64,000 bases of DNA from Flagellimonas allohymeniacidonis (GTDB lineage Bacteria > Bacteroidota > Bacteroidia > Flavobacteriales > Flavobacteriaceae). The stretch is from NCBI RefSeq assembly GCF_004296335.1, contig NZ_SGIU01000002.1:1377882-1441881 (forward strand), read 5' to 3'. The first letter of the stretch is position 1; every line of letters starts with the position of its first letter. Positions 49,800 through 58,589 of the stretch are shown here, piece by piece. Under the pieces are notes generated by a model that saw only the letters and a list, made by a program, of their open reading frames with translations, was not told the DNA's origin and did not search any database. The translations under genes and the position numbers were made by a program.

Positions 49800-52625
49800 T
49801 TAAAATTTATATTTAAGGGTTAGCCCAACGTTAACCCCAAGGTTATACTCTCGTATTACGATATCCCCGATTCCGGTTCCTTCCCGTACAAAGGAGATAT
49901 CTGGATCCAAAATGTTCTTTGCTGATAAATTGGCTTCAAAATGTTCACCAAAAGAGTTTTGCCATACAAAATTCAAAGTGGGAACCGCTTTTTCAACAAT
50001 ATTACCCAAGCTGCCTGCTCCCAAAGAGAAAATACGATCGGAGAAATATGAGAAGGCTACGGTAGCCCTGGGTTTATAAGTTCCAAATACAGGACTATAA
50101 TTCAAATCGGCATTTATAATAAAAGGCGAAGCTCCTTCCAATTCATCCGAAGTTCTGTCGAAGGTGGTTCCGAAAGTATTTTCTTCACCAGCTGGAATGT
50201 CCCTCAAATCCTGGTCTGTATTTGTATAAGCCGCATTCAAGCCTACAGAAACTACAGCGTTGTCATCCGCATCTGTGTAAAGATTTTTCCTTACTTCCAA
50301 TTCGACCCCGAAGATATCCGCTTGCTCCCCAGTTCTAAAATACCTCTGGGTTCCCGTAGCATCAGCGGCTACAACTCGGTTTACAGGATCCTTGATGGTT
50401 TTCGCAAATGCTGCAAGCGAAATGATCTCGCCTCTTTCCAAAAACCACTCATACTTAATATCGTAGTTGTAAATGTCAGAATAGGTTGCTCCAGTTCCAT
50501 CGAGGCCTCCCAACAAATCTGGGTTACCACCATATCGTATTGTCACTGCTTCATATACAAAAGGAGCTACTTCCTTAAACTCGGGGAAAGATGCTGTTTT
50601 ACTAGCTGCAAACCTTAAATTGGAATTCTCGTTTAGGGCATATTTTATGTTCAAACTTGGAAGGAAGATATTTTCGTAAACACTTCTAGCGCCGGGATCA
50701 TCAGGTCGGATGTTGATCACATCATAAACGATATCTTGATCATAGGTCTCAACACGTAGCCCTGGAACAAATGACCATTTTTCACCAACTTGAAGTTCAG
50801 CAGCTGCGTAAACACCGTTAACATTCAAGTTACCTTTGTACGTATTCTCTGGAAGCCCAGGACGGTTTCGATTTCCAATATCGTTGTTGATGGGATTCAA
50901 TACGAGCAAATCCCAAAGACCACTCCCAGCAGGAATATTGATGTTGTTCACATCGAAAATGGAATTGAAGTTGTTCACATCCGTAATCGGTGTTGCGTCA
51001 CGATCTTGAATCTCGTACCCATATCGAATACTATTGAACCTACGCTCTTTTCGCCTTCCGTTATATCCAAAATTCAATTTGACATTATCAGAAACCTGAT
51101 AACCAAGATGGATGAAACTGTTTAGCTCGTCATCTTCGATACTTTGAAAAAAGCGTTGGTTGTCGAAAGGAATATTGGTATAAAAAACAGGATTTGTGTC
51201 GGCATCTGCATCCAAAGCAAACTGATAGTTTTCCAAGGACAATCGCTTACGATCGGGTTCATCAGAAAAAACCTTGTTAAAACCTATTCCCCAATCAACA
51301 TCCCACTTTTCGTCAAAAACATGCTGACCTGTTAATTGGTTAACAAAAATCATGTCTTGGTTGAACTGTACGTTCTGAATAAAGAAACCTTCATCGGTTG
51401 TAATGATGGCGTCCCGATTGGTACCCAATCCATTGACACCATAAAAGCCAACCGCATCCGTTGAACTGTTGATGAACAAAGAGCTGTATTTGACTTTGTT
51501 TTCACTATTGATGCGATATACAATGTTACCCAATGCAGTGGTGTTTGTTTTGTATGCAAATTCACGAACATTGGGAAAGTCTACTTTCAGTACATTGGTA
51601 AAGTCTCTTGCGGGACCTTCCCAGATTTCGTAGCCATTGTTAAAGCTTGCAGCACCAAAAAAGCTTAATCGTGATTCATCGTTATTAAAGTTGAAGGAAT
51701 AGCCGCCTTCCACAGCCGCAGATAGGTTTATGGGATTCCATGCGTCTTGTGGGTCCACACCATGGGAAAGGATAATGGCGAAAGGGTCATTATCGTAGCG
51801 GTTGTAAAAACCGAAATTGCTTGGGCCTTCACTTCGTACGAAGTCTTCCCCAGAGGCATTGGTGTTTATTCCACTTCCCAAGACAATCTCAAAATATCCA
51901 TCGCCGGTATATTCTTTGGAATCAACATTTACATTTCCGGCAGCAAAGTCACCAAAGAATGTAGAATTATAAGCTTTTCCTACAGAAACATTTTCAATGA
52001 TACTGGAAGAGAACAAGTCCAGATTAATATTCTTTTTATTGACATCATTGGAGGGAAGCGCAAGACCATTCATGGTCGTATTTTGATAACGGTCACCCAA
52101 TCCTCTAACATAAACATTGCTTGAACCCTGTTGTTTTGAGATACCAGAAATTTGCGCTACGGCTGCGGCTGCATCATCAATACCTTTTAAGGTAAGGGCC
52201 TCTGCACTGATGGCTTCTTGAATCACCAAGGCTTTTTTCTGTGAAAGCAAAAGAGCAACTTCCGAATCCTGTCTAGCTGATGTGGTTACAACAACCTCGT
52301 CCAAGCCTACACTACTTGCCCCGAGACCTGCATTTATCTGGGCAACTTTTCCAGCCTCAACGACCACGTTTGGGATTTCCAAGGTTTCATATCCCAAAAA
52401 GCTAATGACCAAGGTGTAGGTTCCAGGCTCAACATTCTCAATTTCGAAAAGTCCATCAAAATCGGAGGTAGTCCCCTGGGTTGTTCCTTTGATAATCACA
52501 TTGGCAAAGGCCAAAGGATCGTTGTTAAGTTCCTTATCGGTCAATTTACCAACAATGCCGCCACTTTGCTGTGCAAAACCACTTATACATATGAAGGTAA
52601 ATAAGAGTGTCAGATATGTTCTCAT
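49800..52625 (-). CDS. TonB-dependent receptor with CarboxypepD_reg domain
   Basis: A 941-residue outer-membrane receptor: signal peptide, an N-terminal CarboxypepD_reg-like domain (GGIVGKLTDKELNNDPLAFANVIIKGT to VISFLGYETLEIPNVVVEAGK), a plug (about 120-250; GISKQQGSSNVYVRGLGDRYQNTTMNGLALPS), and a long barrel ending in NLGVNVGLTLKYKF. The ligand is unknown. It is divergent from a PhoB/PhoR-like pair, and its downstream gene is a surface lipoprotein, so phosphate-limitation or a related signal is a reasonable guess for control. Confidence 0.92.
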   Translation of the reverse strand: MRTYLTLLFTFICISGFAQQSGGIVGKLTDKELNNDPLAFANVIIKGTTQGTTSDFDGLFEIENVEPGTYTLVISFLGYETLEIPNVVVEAGKVAQINAGLGASSVGLDEVVVTTSARQDSEVALLLSQKKALVIQEAISAEALTLKGIDDAAAAVAQISGISKQQGSSNVYVRGLGDRYQNTTMNGLALPSNDVNKKNINLDLFSSSIIENVSVGKAYNSTFFGDFAAGNVNVDSKEYTGDGYFEIVLGSGINTNASGEDFVRSEGPSNFGFYNRYDNDPFAIILSHGVDPQDAWNPINLSAAVEGGYSFNFNNDESRLSFFGAASFNNGYEIWEGPARDFTNVLKVDFPNVREFAYKTNTTALGNIVYRINSENKVKYSSLFINSSTDAVGFYGVNGLGTNRDAIITTDEGFFIQNVQFNQDMIFVNQLTGQHVFDEKWDVDWGIGFNKVFSDEPDRKRLSLENYQFALDADADTNPVFYTNIPFDNQRFFQSIEDDELNSFIHLGYQVSDNVKLNFGYNGRRKERRFNSIRYGYEIQDRDATPITDVNNFNSIFDVNNINIPAGSGLWDLLVLNPINNDIGNRNRPGLPENTYKGNLNVNGVYAAAELQVGEKWSFVPGLRVETYDQDIVYDVINIRPDDPGARSVYENIFLPSLNIKYALNENSNLRFAASKTASFPEFKEVAPFVYEAVTIRYGGNPDLLGGLDGTGATYSDIYNYDIKYEWFLERGEIISLAAFAKTIKDPVNRVVAADATGTQRYFRTGEQADIFGVELEVRKNLYTDADDNAVVSVGLNAAYTNTDQDLRDIPAGEENTFGTTFDRTSDELEGASPFIINADLNYSPVFGTYKPRATVAFSYFSDRIFSLGAGSLGNIVEKAVPTLNFVWQNSFGEHFEANLSAKNILDPDISFVREGTGIGDIVIREYNLGVNVGLTLKYKF

Positions 52626-52813
52626 CAGTTGTTTGCTTGGATTTTATTTCGGGGCAAAGAACGCGACGAGCTGTAAAAGCGATGTTAGGCCGGGGTTAAA
52701 AATTCATTGAAAAACTGTTACAATAACGTTATGACATTAAATGAATGTTAAGCATTTATGACGTTATAGTATTATATTTACATTTGGGCAGTTAACACTA
52801 AATGTACCATTCC
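52626..52813. promoter_or_regulatory. divergent control region, TonB receptor / two-component pair
   Basis: A 188-bp AT-rich intergenic region. It holds the palindrome ATAACGTTAT (52723-52732), direct repeats TTATGAC (52729-52735, 52756-52762) and ACGTTAT (52726-52732, 52761-52767). The minus-strand reading contains TGTCATA, identical to the half-site of the E. coli Pho box, but the second half-site at the normal 11-bp period is not seen. Confidence 0.35.
52779..52786 (+). promoter_or_regulatory. -7 element (TACATTTG) of the response regulator gene
   Basis: TACATTTG fits TAnnTTTG. It ends 15 bp before an ATG at 52802 and 27 bp before the ATG at 52814; the longer leader favours 52814 as the start. 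The intergenic region also repeats TTATGAC at 52729-52735 and 52756-52762. Confidence 0.55.
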
Positions 52814-53500
52814 ATGAAAGCTAAGGACATACGTATTCTTTTGGTAGATGACGAACCAGATATTTTGGAGATTGTCAGCTATAACTTATCTGGAGAGGGA
52901 TATGAGGTCTTCACGGCCAAAAACGGGGTTGAAGGTGTTGCCAAAGCCAAAAAGAAACAGCCCCATCTTATTATATTGGATGTCATGATGCCAGAGATGG
53001 ATGGCATTGAAGCTTGTGAAATACTCAGGAGTACTCCAGGCTTGGAAAACACTATTATTACCTTTCTCACTGCAAGGGGCGAGGATTACTCCCAAGTTGC
53101 CGGTTTTGATGCTGGTGCCGATGACTACATTACAAAGCCCATTAAACCCAAAGTGTTGGTGAGTAAGGTGAAGGCTCTTTTAAGAAGATTAAAGGAAGAC
53201 AAAGCCGAGGTTGAGGATATTGTAAAAGTGGGCAATATTGTAATCAATAGGGAAGAATATAAAATCGTGAACAATGGTAAGGAGATTGTACTCCCAAGAA
53301 AGGAATTTGAACTCCTTTCCCTCTTGACCTCAAAGCCGAGCAAGGTCTTCAAACGCGAAGTGATTCTGGATAAAGTTTGGGGCAACGAAGTGGTTGTTGG
53401 AGGAAGAACCATCGACGTGCACATCAGAAAATTGCGTGAAAAAATTGGAGACCATCACTTCAAGACCGTCAAGGGCGTGGGCTACAAGTTTGTGCTGTAA
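52814..53500 (+). CDS. response regulator, OmpR/PhoB family
   Basis: A 228-residue two-component regulator. The receiver domain starts with RILLVDDEPDILEI (acidic pocket Asp pair), the phospho-acceptor Asp is in LIILDVMMPEMDG, and Lys is in YITKPIKPK. The C-terminal winged helix reads LLTSKPSKVFKREVILDKVWG. It is of the PhoB type. ATG at 52814 (MKAKDIRILL) is preferred to 52802 because it leaves a normal leader after the -7 box. It overlaps the kinase start by one base (TAATG). Confidence 0.92.
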   Translation: MKAKDIRILLVDDEPDILEIVSYNLSGEGYEVFTAKNGVEGVAKAKKKQPHLIILDVMMPEMDGIEACEILRSTPGLENTIITFLTARGEDYSQVAGFDAGADDYITKPIKPKVLVSKVKALLRRLKEDKAEVEDIVKVGNIVINREEYKIVNNGKEIVLPRKEFELLSLLTSKPSKVFKREVILDKVWGNEVVVGGRTIDVHIRKLREKIGDHHFKTVKGVGYKFVL

Positions 53501-54591
53501 TGGCCATACAAACCCGAAAATCTTACAAGTTTGCTTTACGTTCTTCTCTCCTCATCACCTTTTTCTTTACGGCGAGTTTAGTCGTTTTCATGTTGCTTCA
53601 AAATAATTGGGATTGGTTTTTCCTTGCTGTTTTTGTGGTTATAAGTTTCGCTGTCTCCTTTGTGGTACTTCAAATTCGGGTAGAACGTTTTATTTACCGA
53701 CGGGTCAAAAAAATATATGACGACGTATCGCTATTGGAATCCACCTCATTTTCCTCAAAACCGGTAACCACCGATATGAAAACCTTGACAGAGGAAATTG
53801 AAAAATTTGCCGAGGACAAAAAAATAGAAATCGATACCCTAAAAATCAGGGAAGAATACCGAAAAGAATTCTTAGGTAATGTGTCCCATGAACTAAAAAC
53901 CCCTCTTTTTACCGTGCAGGGATATATTCTCACTTTGCTTGACGGGGCTATTAAGGATAAAAAAGTGAGGGAAAAATATTTGGCTCGAGCCAATAAAGGT
54001 GTTGAGCGGCTTATTTATATTGTCCGTGACCTTGATCTGATCTCAAAACTTGAAGTTGGAGGTTTAAAATTGGAACGGGAGGATTTTGATATCATTGAAC
54101 TGATTCAAAACGTATTTGAACTTCTTGAGATGAAGGCCGCCAGTAAGGAGATCACCTTGACCTTCGATATGGAATACAACCATCCCATCTATGTCAATGC
54201 GGACAGGGAGAAAATACAGCAAGTAGTAAGTAATCTGTTGGTGAATTCAATCAAATATGGTCATCCAAAAGGGACAACCGAAGTAAGCGTTGAAAACCTT
54301 ATCAAGAACAAAGTAATTGTTAGGGTGACCGATAATGGGGAGGGAATTCCCAAGGAGCACATACCCCGATTGTTCGAGCGATTCTACCGGGTAGATAAGA
54401 GTGGAAGCCGCCAGGAAGGGGGTTCTGGGCTGGGACTTGCCATTGTAAAACACATTATAGAGGCCCACGATGAGAAAATTTATGTGGAAAGCGAGGAGGC
54501 AGTGGGTTCTGAATTCTCTTTTACCTTGGAAAAAACTTCGAAGATGGTCGAAAAGTCACTGATCGAATCAAAGGAAGTGAGTCCCATGTAG
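53500..54591 (+). CDS. sensor histidine kinase, PhoR-like
   Basis: A 363-residue kinase with two close N-terminal transmembrane helices (about 14-30 and 34-54) and almost no periplasmic domain, a linker, the H box FLGNVSHELKTPL, N box VVSNLLVNSIKYG and G boxes DNGEGIPKEHIPRLFERF and GGSGLGLAIVKHI. The short-sensor layout is that of PhoR-like kinases that listen through a membrane partner. It is translationally coupled to the regulator. Its last 112 bases overlap the end of the convergent glycosyltransferase gene. Confidence 0.92.
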   Translation: MAIQTRKSYKFALRSSLLITFFFTASLVVFMLLQNNWDWFFLAVFVVISFAVSFVVLQIRVERFIYRRVKKIYDDVSLLESTSFSSKPVTTDMKTLTEEIEKFAEDKKIEIDTLKIREEYRKEFLGNVSHELKTPLFTVQGYILTLLDGAIKDKKVREKYLARANKGVERLIYIVRDLDLISKLEVGGLKLEREDFDIIELIQNVFELLEMKAASKEITLTFDMEYNHPIYVNADREKIQQVVSNLLVNSIKYGHPKGTTEVSVENLIKNKVIVRVTDNGEGIPKEHIPRLFERFYRVDKSGSRQEGGSGLGLAIVKHIIEAHDEKIYVESEEAVGSEFSFTLEKTSKMVEKSLIESKEVSPM

Positions 54592-55592
54592 GATTCAATT
54601 CTTTCCAAAACATCAATGGTAAACTCATTTTGCTTACAATACGGGACCAAACCTTTCTTGTCCAAACGCTTTGCCAAATATTCTTGTTCGTATTGACCCG
54701 GAGTCGGAATAAAAAATGCCTTCTTTTCCAATTTGGCCAAATCCATAACCGTGGTATACCCTGAACGACATAGTATTCGTGCACTTTGATTAATTGACTT
54801 TTCCAGTTCTGAAGATTGCATAAAATTATAAATCTCAATGGAGCCTTTGTCGGAGGTTACGGTTTCTTTGGTTTGAGAATTCTCAATGACACCCTTAATC
54901 AGGAGTACCTTTCCCTCAAAGATGGTGAACTCCTTAAGCAATTTTTCCTCCAATAAGGTGCGTTGTGGTTCAGGACCCGATAGAAGAACCATAACGTCAA
55001 ATTTTGTATCGACATCACTTTTTTGAAATCGACTTAAGGGCCCCAAGTATTCTATATTGATTTTCGATTTTTTCAAATGGCCCAGTTTTCCAGTAAGATT
55101 GGGCTTACCTTTAATATCGGGCACCCAGCAGGCATCGAATTTTTTAATGATTTTTTGATGGGCCTTTGAGCTCATCCAGGTCGTATTTCCAGAAAGCACA
55201 TTTAATTGATGGGTGATGAACACGCAAGGGACTTTTTTATAAAAGACCCCCATCCGGTTATCTGAAATGATGCCCTCAATCTGATGTTTCTTTACTAATT
55301 TCTTTACTGCTTTTTTCTCAGCCGCCATGGCCTTGAGCACTTTGGGAGAATCCCAAATCATTTTGATTTTAAAATTTCTTGCCTTCTCGGCGTAGGTAAT
55401 TTTGTAGGAGGGCAGTTCAAAGGATGGGAGATTGGGAAATTCTTTTTGTAACAAAGCAAGCGCCACACCGTCTGAAGCAATATAGGGCTTATGTCCAAAT
55501 GCCAATAACGCATTGATAATGGGAATACATCGCGTTGCATGCCCTAAACCCCAGTTTAGAGGCGCAACCAGGATTCTTTTGGAATTTTGCAT
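54480..55592 (-). CDS. MurG-like glycosyltransferase family protein
   Basis: A 370-residue GT-B glycosyltransferase: N-terminal ILVAPLNWGLGHATRCIPII, the central MVLLSGPEPQRT start of the second domain, and a C-terminal nucleotide-sugar binding block with ILCRSGYTTVMDLAKLEKKAFFIPTPGQYEQEYLA, similar to MurG and YjiC-like enzymes. Acceptor and donor are unknown. The last 112 bases (37 codons) overlap the convergent kinase gene, giving both proteins an unusual low-complexity tail. Confidence 0.88.
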   Translation of the reverse strand: MQNSKRILVAPLNWGLGHATRCIPIINALLAFGHKPYIASDGVALALLQKEFPNLPSFELPSYKITYAEKARNFKIKMIWDSPKVLKAMAAEKKAVKKLVKKHQIEGIISDNRMGVFYKKVPCVFITHQLNVLSGNTTWMSSKAHQKIIKKFDACWVPDIKGKPNLTGKLGHLKKSKINIEYLGPLSRFQKSDVDTKFDVMVLLSGPEPQRTLLEEKLLKEFTIFEGKVLLIKGVIENSQTKETVTSDKGSIEIYNFMQSSELEKSINQSARILCRSGYTTVMDLAKLEKKAFFIPTPGQYEQEYLAKRLDKKGLVPYCKQNEFTIDVLERIESYMGLTSFDSISDFSTIFEVFSKVKENSEPTASSLST

Positions 55593-55632
55593 TCATGTAA
55601 GAAACAACATCGAGATTGCTTTTGTATTTCCT

Positions 55633-55640
55633 TAGTTTTG
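55633..55640 (+). promoter_or_regulatory. -7 element (TAGTTTTG) of trmB
   Basis: TAGTTTTG fits TAnnTTTG, 35 bp before the trmB ATG. No clear -33 TTG at the usual distance. Confidence 0.45.
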
Positions 55641-55675
55641 CCAAAACATTAAATTTTCGCAAGTCCTAGTACCCC

Positions 55676-56344
55676 ATGGGAAGTAAAAACAAGTTAAAAC
55701 GGTTTAAAGAGAATGAGTCATTTCCAAATGTGCTCCAACCTACTCGGGAGGAGGTAATCAATGGTTTTCAATGGAAAGGAAAATGGAAAAGCTTCTTTAA
55801 AAATGACCATCCTATTGTTTTGGAGTTGGGGTGTGGTAAAGGTGAATATACGGTAGGCTTGGCTGAACAAAATCCAGAGAAAAATTACATTGGCATTGAC
55901 ATCAAGGGCGCCCGATTTTGGAAAGGTGCAAAGTCCGCTTTGGACCTGGAGTTGAAAAATGTAGGCTTTCTTCGTACACAAATTGAATTGGTCGACCTGT
56001 TGTTTGACAAAGGCGAGGTCGATGAAATCTGGATTACCTTTCCCGATCCACAAATCAAATACAAACGCACCAAACATCGACTAACCAATCCAATCTTCTT
56101 GAAAAAATATGAGCAAATTTTGAAACCGGGAGGGGTTGTAAATCTAAAGACCGACAGTGAGTTCATGCATGGCTATACCCTCGGTCTGTTGCAAGGACTG
56201 GGGCACGAGATTATGTATTCGAACCATGATGTATATCGAAACGAGGGAAGCCCCGCCGAGGTTCTGGAGATAAAAACATTTTATGAAAATCAGTACCTTG
56301 AAGATGAAAAACCAATAACCTTCTTAAGGTTTAGGCTACACTGA
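55676..56344 (+). CDS. trmB: tRNA (guanine(46)-N7)-methyltransferase
   Basis: A 222-residue SAM-dependent methyltransferase that makes m7G46 in the variable loop of tRNA. Motif I is LELGCGKGEYTVGLAEQNP; the family block ITFPDPQIKYKRTKHRLTNPIFL, with the catalytic Asp, follows; TDSEFMHGYTLG lies near the end. Length is normal. A LysE transporter gene starts 3 bp after it. Confidence 0.95.
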   Translation: MGSKNKLKRFKENESFPNVLQPTREEVINGFQWKGKWKSFFKNDHPIVLELGCGKGEYTVGLAEQNPEKNYIGIDIKGARFWKGAKSALDLELKNVGFLRTQIELVDLLFDKGEVDEIWITFPDPQIKYKRTKHRLTNPIFLKKYEQILKPGGVVNLKTDSEFMHGYTLGLLQGLGHEIMYSNHDVYRNEGSPAEVLEIKTFYENQYLEDEKPITFLRFRLH

Positions 56345-56347
56345 CCA

Positions 56348-56977
56348 ATGACACACTTACTTACGCTTTTTTTTGCAACTTTTTCTGCCGCATTCATGGC
56401 TACCGTACCACCAGGTTTGCTCAATATGAACGCCGCCAAGACCAGTGTGGAAAAGGGGAAACTAAATGGGGTCATATTCAGCTTGGGAGTTTCCTCCATG
56501 ATCATGGTGCAGGCTTATATTGCGGTTCTCATTTCTAAATTCCTGTATAACAATCCCGAGGTGATCGATATGTTACTGAAAGTAGCGTTGGGAGTTTTTG
56601 CTTTTTTTGCCATCTATTTTTTTGTGACTGCGAAGAAAAACAAAAAAGGAGGGATAAAATCGGTGAAGGTCAGCAAGAAGAACAGTTTCTTCAAAGGCAT
56701 GTTGCTGGCTGCCTTAAACCTCTTGACCATTCCTTACTATAGCGGACTGAATGCCATGTGGAACGGCGCTGGATGGATTAAATTTGAAATAACAGATATT
56801 CTTACCTTCGTTTTAGCTGCGGGGTTGGGGACCTTTTCTGTGCTCTATTTGTACACCTTTTATTTCAATAAATTGGAAACCAAAACCAATCGGTTCTCAA
56901 AAAATTCCAATTACATTTTGAGCGTTTTGATGGTAATTCTTTTGGTAATAACCTTATTCCGGATATTCTACAAATAA
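56348..56977 (+). CDS. LysE family amino acid exporter-like protein
   Basis: A 209-residue membrane protein with five to six hydrophobic helices of the LysE/RhtB type (FATFSAAFMATVPPGLLNMNAAKTSVEKGK, with the conserved PPGLLNM region). Family members export basic amino acids, homoserine or similar. The substrate is unknown. It overlaps the next gene by one base (TAATG). Confidence 0.88.
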   Translation: MTHLLTLFFATFSAAFMATVPPGLLNMNAAKTSVEKGKLNGVIFSLGVSSMIMVQAYIAVLISKFLYNNPEVIDMLLKVALGVFAFFAIYFFVTAKKNKKGGIKSVKVSKKNSFFKGMLLAALNLLTIPYYSGLNAMWNGAGWIKFEITDILTFVLAAGLGTFSVLYLYTFYFNKLETKTNRFSKNSNYILSVLMVILLVITLFRIFYK

Positions 56978-57300
56978 TGGAGGAGCCCAACTTTTTTGAT
57001 AAAGTGTATGAAGTCGCCAAGCAAATACCTTATGGCCGGGTAACCTCTTATGGGGCCATTGCCAAATATTTGGGGGCCGCCCGAAGTGCTCGAATGGTGG
57101 GCTGGGCCATGAACAATTCCTTGGCAAAGGAAGTCCCCGCGCATCGCGTTGTGAATCGGGTAGGTGTGTTAACAGGAAAACACCATTTTGACGGTACCAA
57201 TCTCATGCAACAACTTTTGGAAAATGAAGGTATCGAGGTACAAGACAATCAAATTGTTGATTTTCAAAAATTCTTTTGGGACCCTGCCAAAGAGCTATAG
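56977..57300 (+). CDS. alkyltransferase-like protein (MGMT family without active Cys)
   Basis: A 107-residue protein of the MGMT DNA-binding family (helix-turn-helix region YGRVTSYGAIAKYLGAARSARMVGWAM, Arg finger). The usual PCHR active-site motif reads PAHR, so the methyl-accepting cysteine is alanine. This is the arrangement of ATL proteins, which bind O6-alkylguanine without repairing it and hand it to nucleotide excision repair. It has only the C-terminal half of full-length MGMT. It is co-transcribed with the LysE gene. Confidence 0.87.
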   Translation: MEEPNFFDKVYEVAKQIPYGRVTSYGAIAKYLGAARSARMVGWAMNNSLAKEVPAHRVVNRVGVLTGKHHFDGTNLMQQLLENEGIEVQDNQIVDFQKFFWDPAKEL

Positions 57301-57397
57301 CTGATTCAGAACTTTCAACAATTTCTTGGAATAACCTAAGTCAATCCCATCATCTTCATTTTCAATGACCAAACTTTCCTTTGTTACCACTAAGGCG

Positions 57398-57405
57398 TAT
57401 CTTTG
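57398..57405 (+). promoter_or_regulatory. -7 element (TATCTTTG) of the mrp gene
   Basis: TATCTTTG fits TAnnTTTG and ends 42 bp before the mrp ATG at 57448. The longer open frame starting at 57403 would begin inside the -7 box, which argues for the start at 57448. Confidence 0.55.
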
Positions 57406-57447
57406 TTATTTATAATCAGTTTAAACGACTGGAAAGCAAAAGAGTTC

Positions 57448-58587
57448 ATGAAGCTGAGTAAAACAGACGTACTAAAGGCCTTGGAAAAGATTTCAGCCCC
57501 TGGTGAAGGTCAGAATATGGTGGAGAGCGGTGCGGTGACCAATGTGCAGGTGTTTGGCGATGAGGTAGAGGTGGATGTCACCATCAAAAACCCAAGTCTT
57601 CAGGCCAAGAAGAAGACTGAGGTTGAGATTTTAAAAATCATCCATCAAGAAGTCTATCAGAAAGCCAAAATAAAGGTGAACCTTAAGGTGGACGCTCCGG
57701 CGAAACCCAAGGTGAACCAAATCAAGGGAAATCCCATTCCAGGAATTCAAAATATCATCGCAGTTGCTTCCGGAAAAGGAGGAGTAGGGAAATCCACAGT
57801 GACGGCAAATTTGGCGGTTACCTTGGCAAAAATGGGTTTTAAAGTTGGTCTTTTGGATACCGATATTTATGGACCTTCCATGCCCATTATGTTTGATGTG
57901 GCCATGGAGAAGCCCTTGTCGGTGAACATTGATGGTAAGGCAAAGATGAAACCCGTGGAAAATTATGGGGTCAAGTTGCTTTCCATCGGGTTTTTTACCC
58001 AACCCAATCAGGCTGTGATTTGGAGAGGCCCCATGGCTTCCAAAGCCTTGAATCAAATGATTTTTGATGCCCATTGGGGAGAACTCGATTTCCTTTTGTT
58101 GGATTTACCTCCTGGAACGGGAGACATCCATTTGAGCATCATGCAATCCCTACCGGTTACCGGAGCAGTGGTGGTAAGTACCCCACAAGAGATTGCCTTG
58201 GCCGATGCGAGGAAGGGTGTTGCCATGTTTCAGCAGGAAGCTATAAGTGTTCCAGTTTTGGGAATTGTGGAGAATATGGCCTATTTCACGCCAGCAGAGC
58301 TCCCCAACAACAAATATCATATCTTTGGTAAGGACGGAGCCAAGAATCTTGCTGAAGACTTAGGGGTACCTTTTCTGGGAGAAATTCCTTTGGTACAGAG
58401 TATTCGTGAGGCAGGGGATGTAGGTAGGCCCGCTGCCCTGCAAACAGCCACGCCTACCGAAGAAGCTTTTGAGGAGTTGACGAAAAGTGTAGTAAGCGAA
58501 TTGGTAAGACGGAATACGGCCTTACCTCCTACAGAAGCGATAAAAATTACGACCATGGCGGGATGCGCTGCCATAAAAAAGAAATAA
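57448..58587 (+). CDS. Mrp/NBP35-type Fe-S cluster carrier ATPase
   Basis: A 379-residue P-loop ATPase that loads iron-sulfur clusters onto apoproteins. It has an N-terminal FeS-assembly (DUF59) domain (KTDVLKALEKISAPGEGQNMVESGAVTN), the ATP loop GKGGVGKSTVTANLA (about 110-124) and Walker B-like LLDTDIYGPSMP. Classical Mrp proteins have a CxxC pair in the ENMxYF loop; here it reads ENMAYFTPAELPNNKY, with no cysteine. A cysteine occurs only in the last residues (MAGCAAIKKK). It is followed by a NifU-like gene after 2 bp, consistent with Fe-S assembly. Confidence 0.92.
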   Translation: MKLSKTDVLKALEKISAPGEGQNMVESGAVTNVQVFGDEVEVDVTIKNPSLQAKKKTEVEILKIIHQEVYQKAKIKVNLKVDAPAKPKVNQIKGNPIPGIQNIIAVASGKGGVGKSTVTANLAVTLAKMGFKVGLLDTDIYGPSMPIMFDVAMEKPLSVNIDGKAKMKPVENYGVKLLSIGFFTQPNQAVIWRGPMASKALNQMIFDAHWGELDFLLLDLPPGTGDIHLSIMQSLPVTGAVVVSTPQEIALADARKGVAMFQQEAISVPVLGIVENMAYFTPAELPNNKYHIFGKDGAKNLAEDLGVPFLGEIPLVQSIREAGDVGRPAALQTATPTEEAFEELTKSVVSELVRRNTALPPTEAIKITTMAGCAAIKKK

Positions 58588-58589
58588 AC

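Noticed and set aside
52626-52813. A complete E. coli-type Pho box
   Set aside because: Only one half-site (TGTCATA) is present on the minus strand; the 11-bp direct repeat is missing, so no Pho box is claimed.
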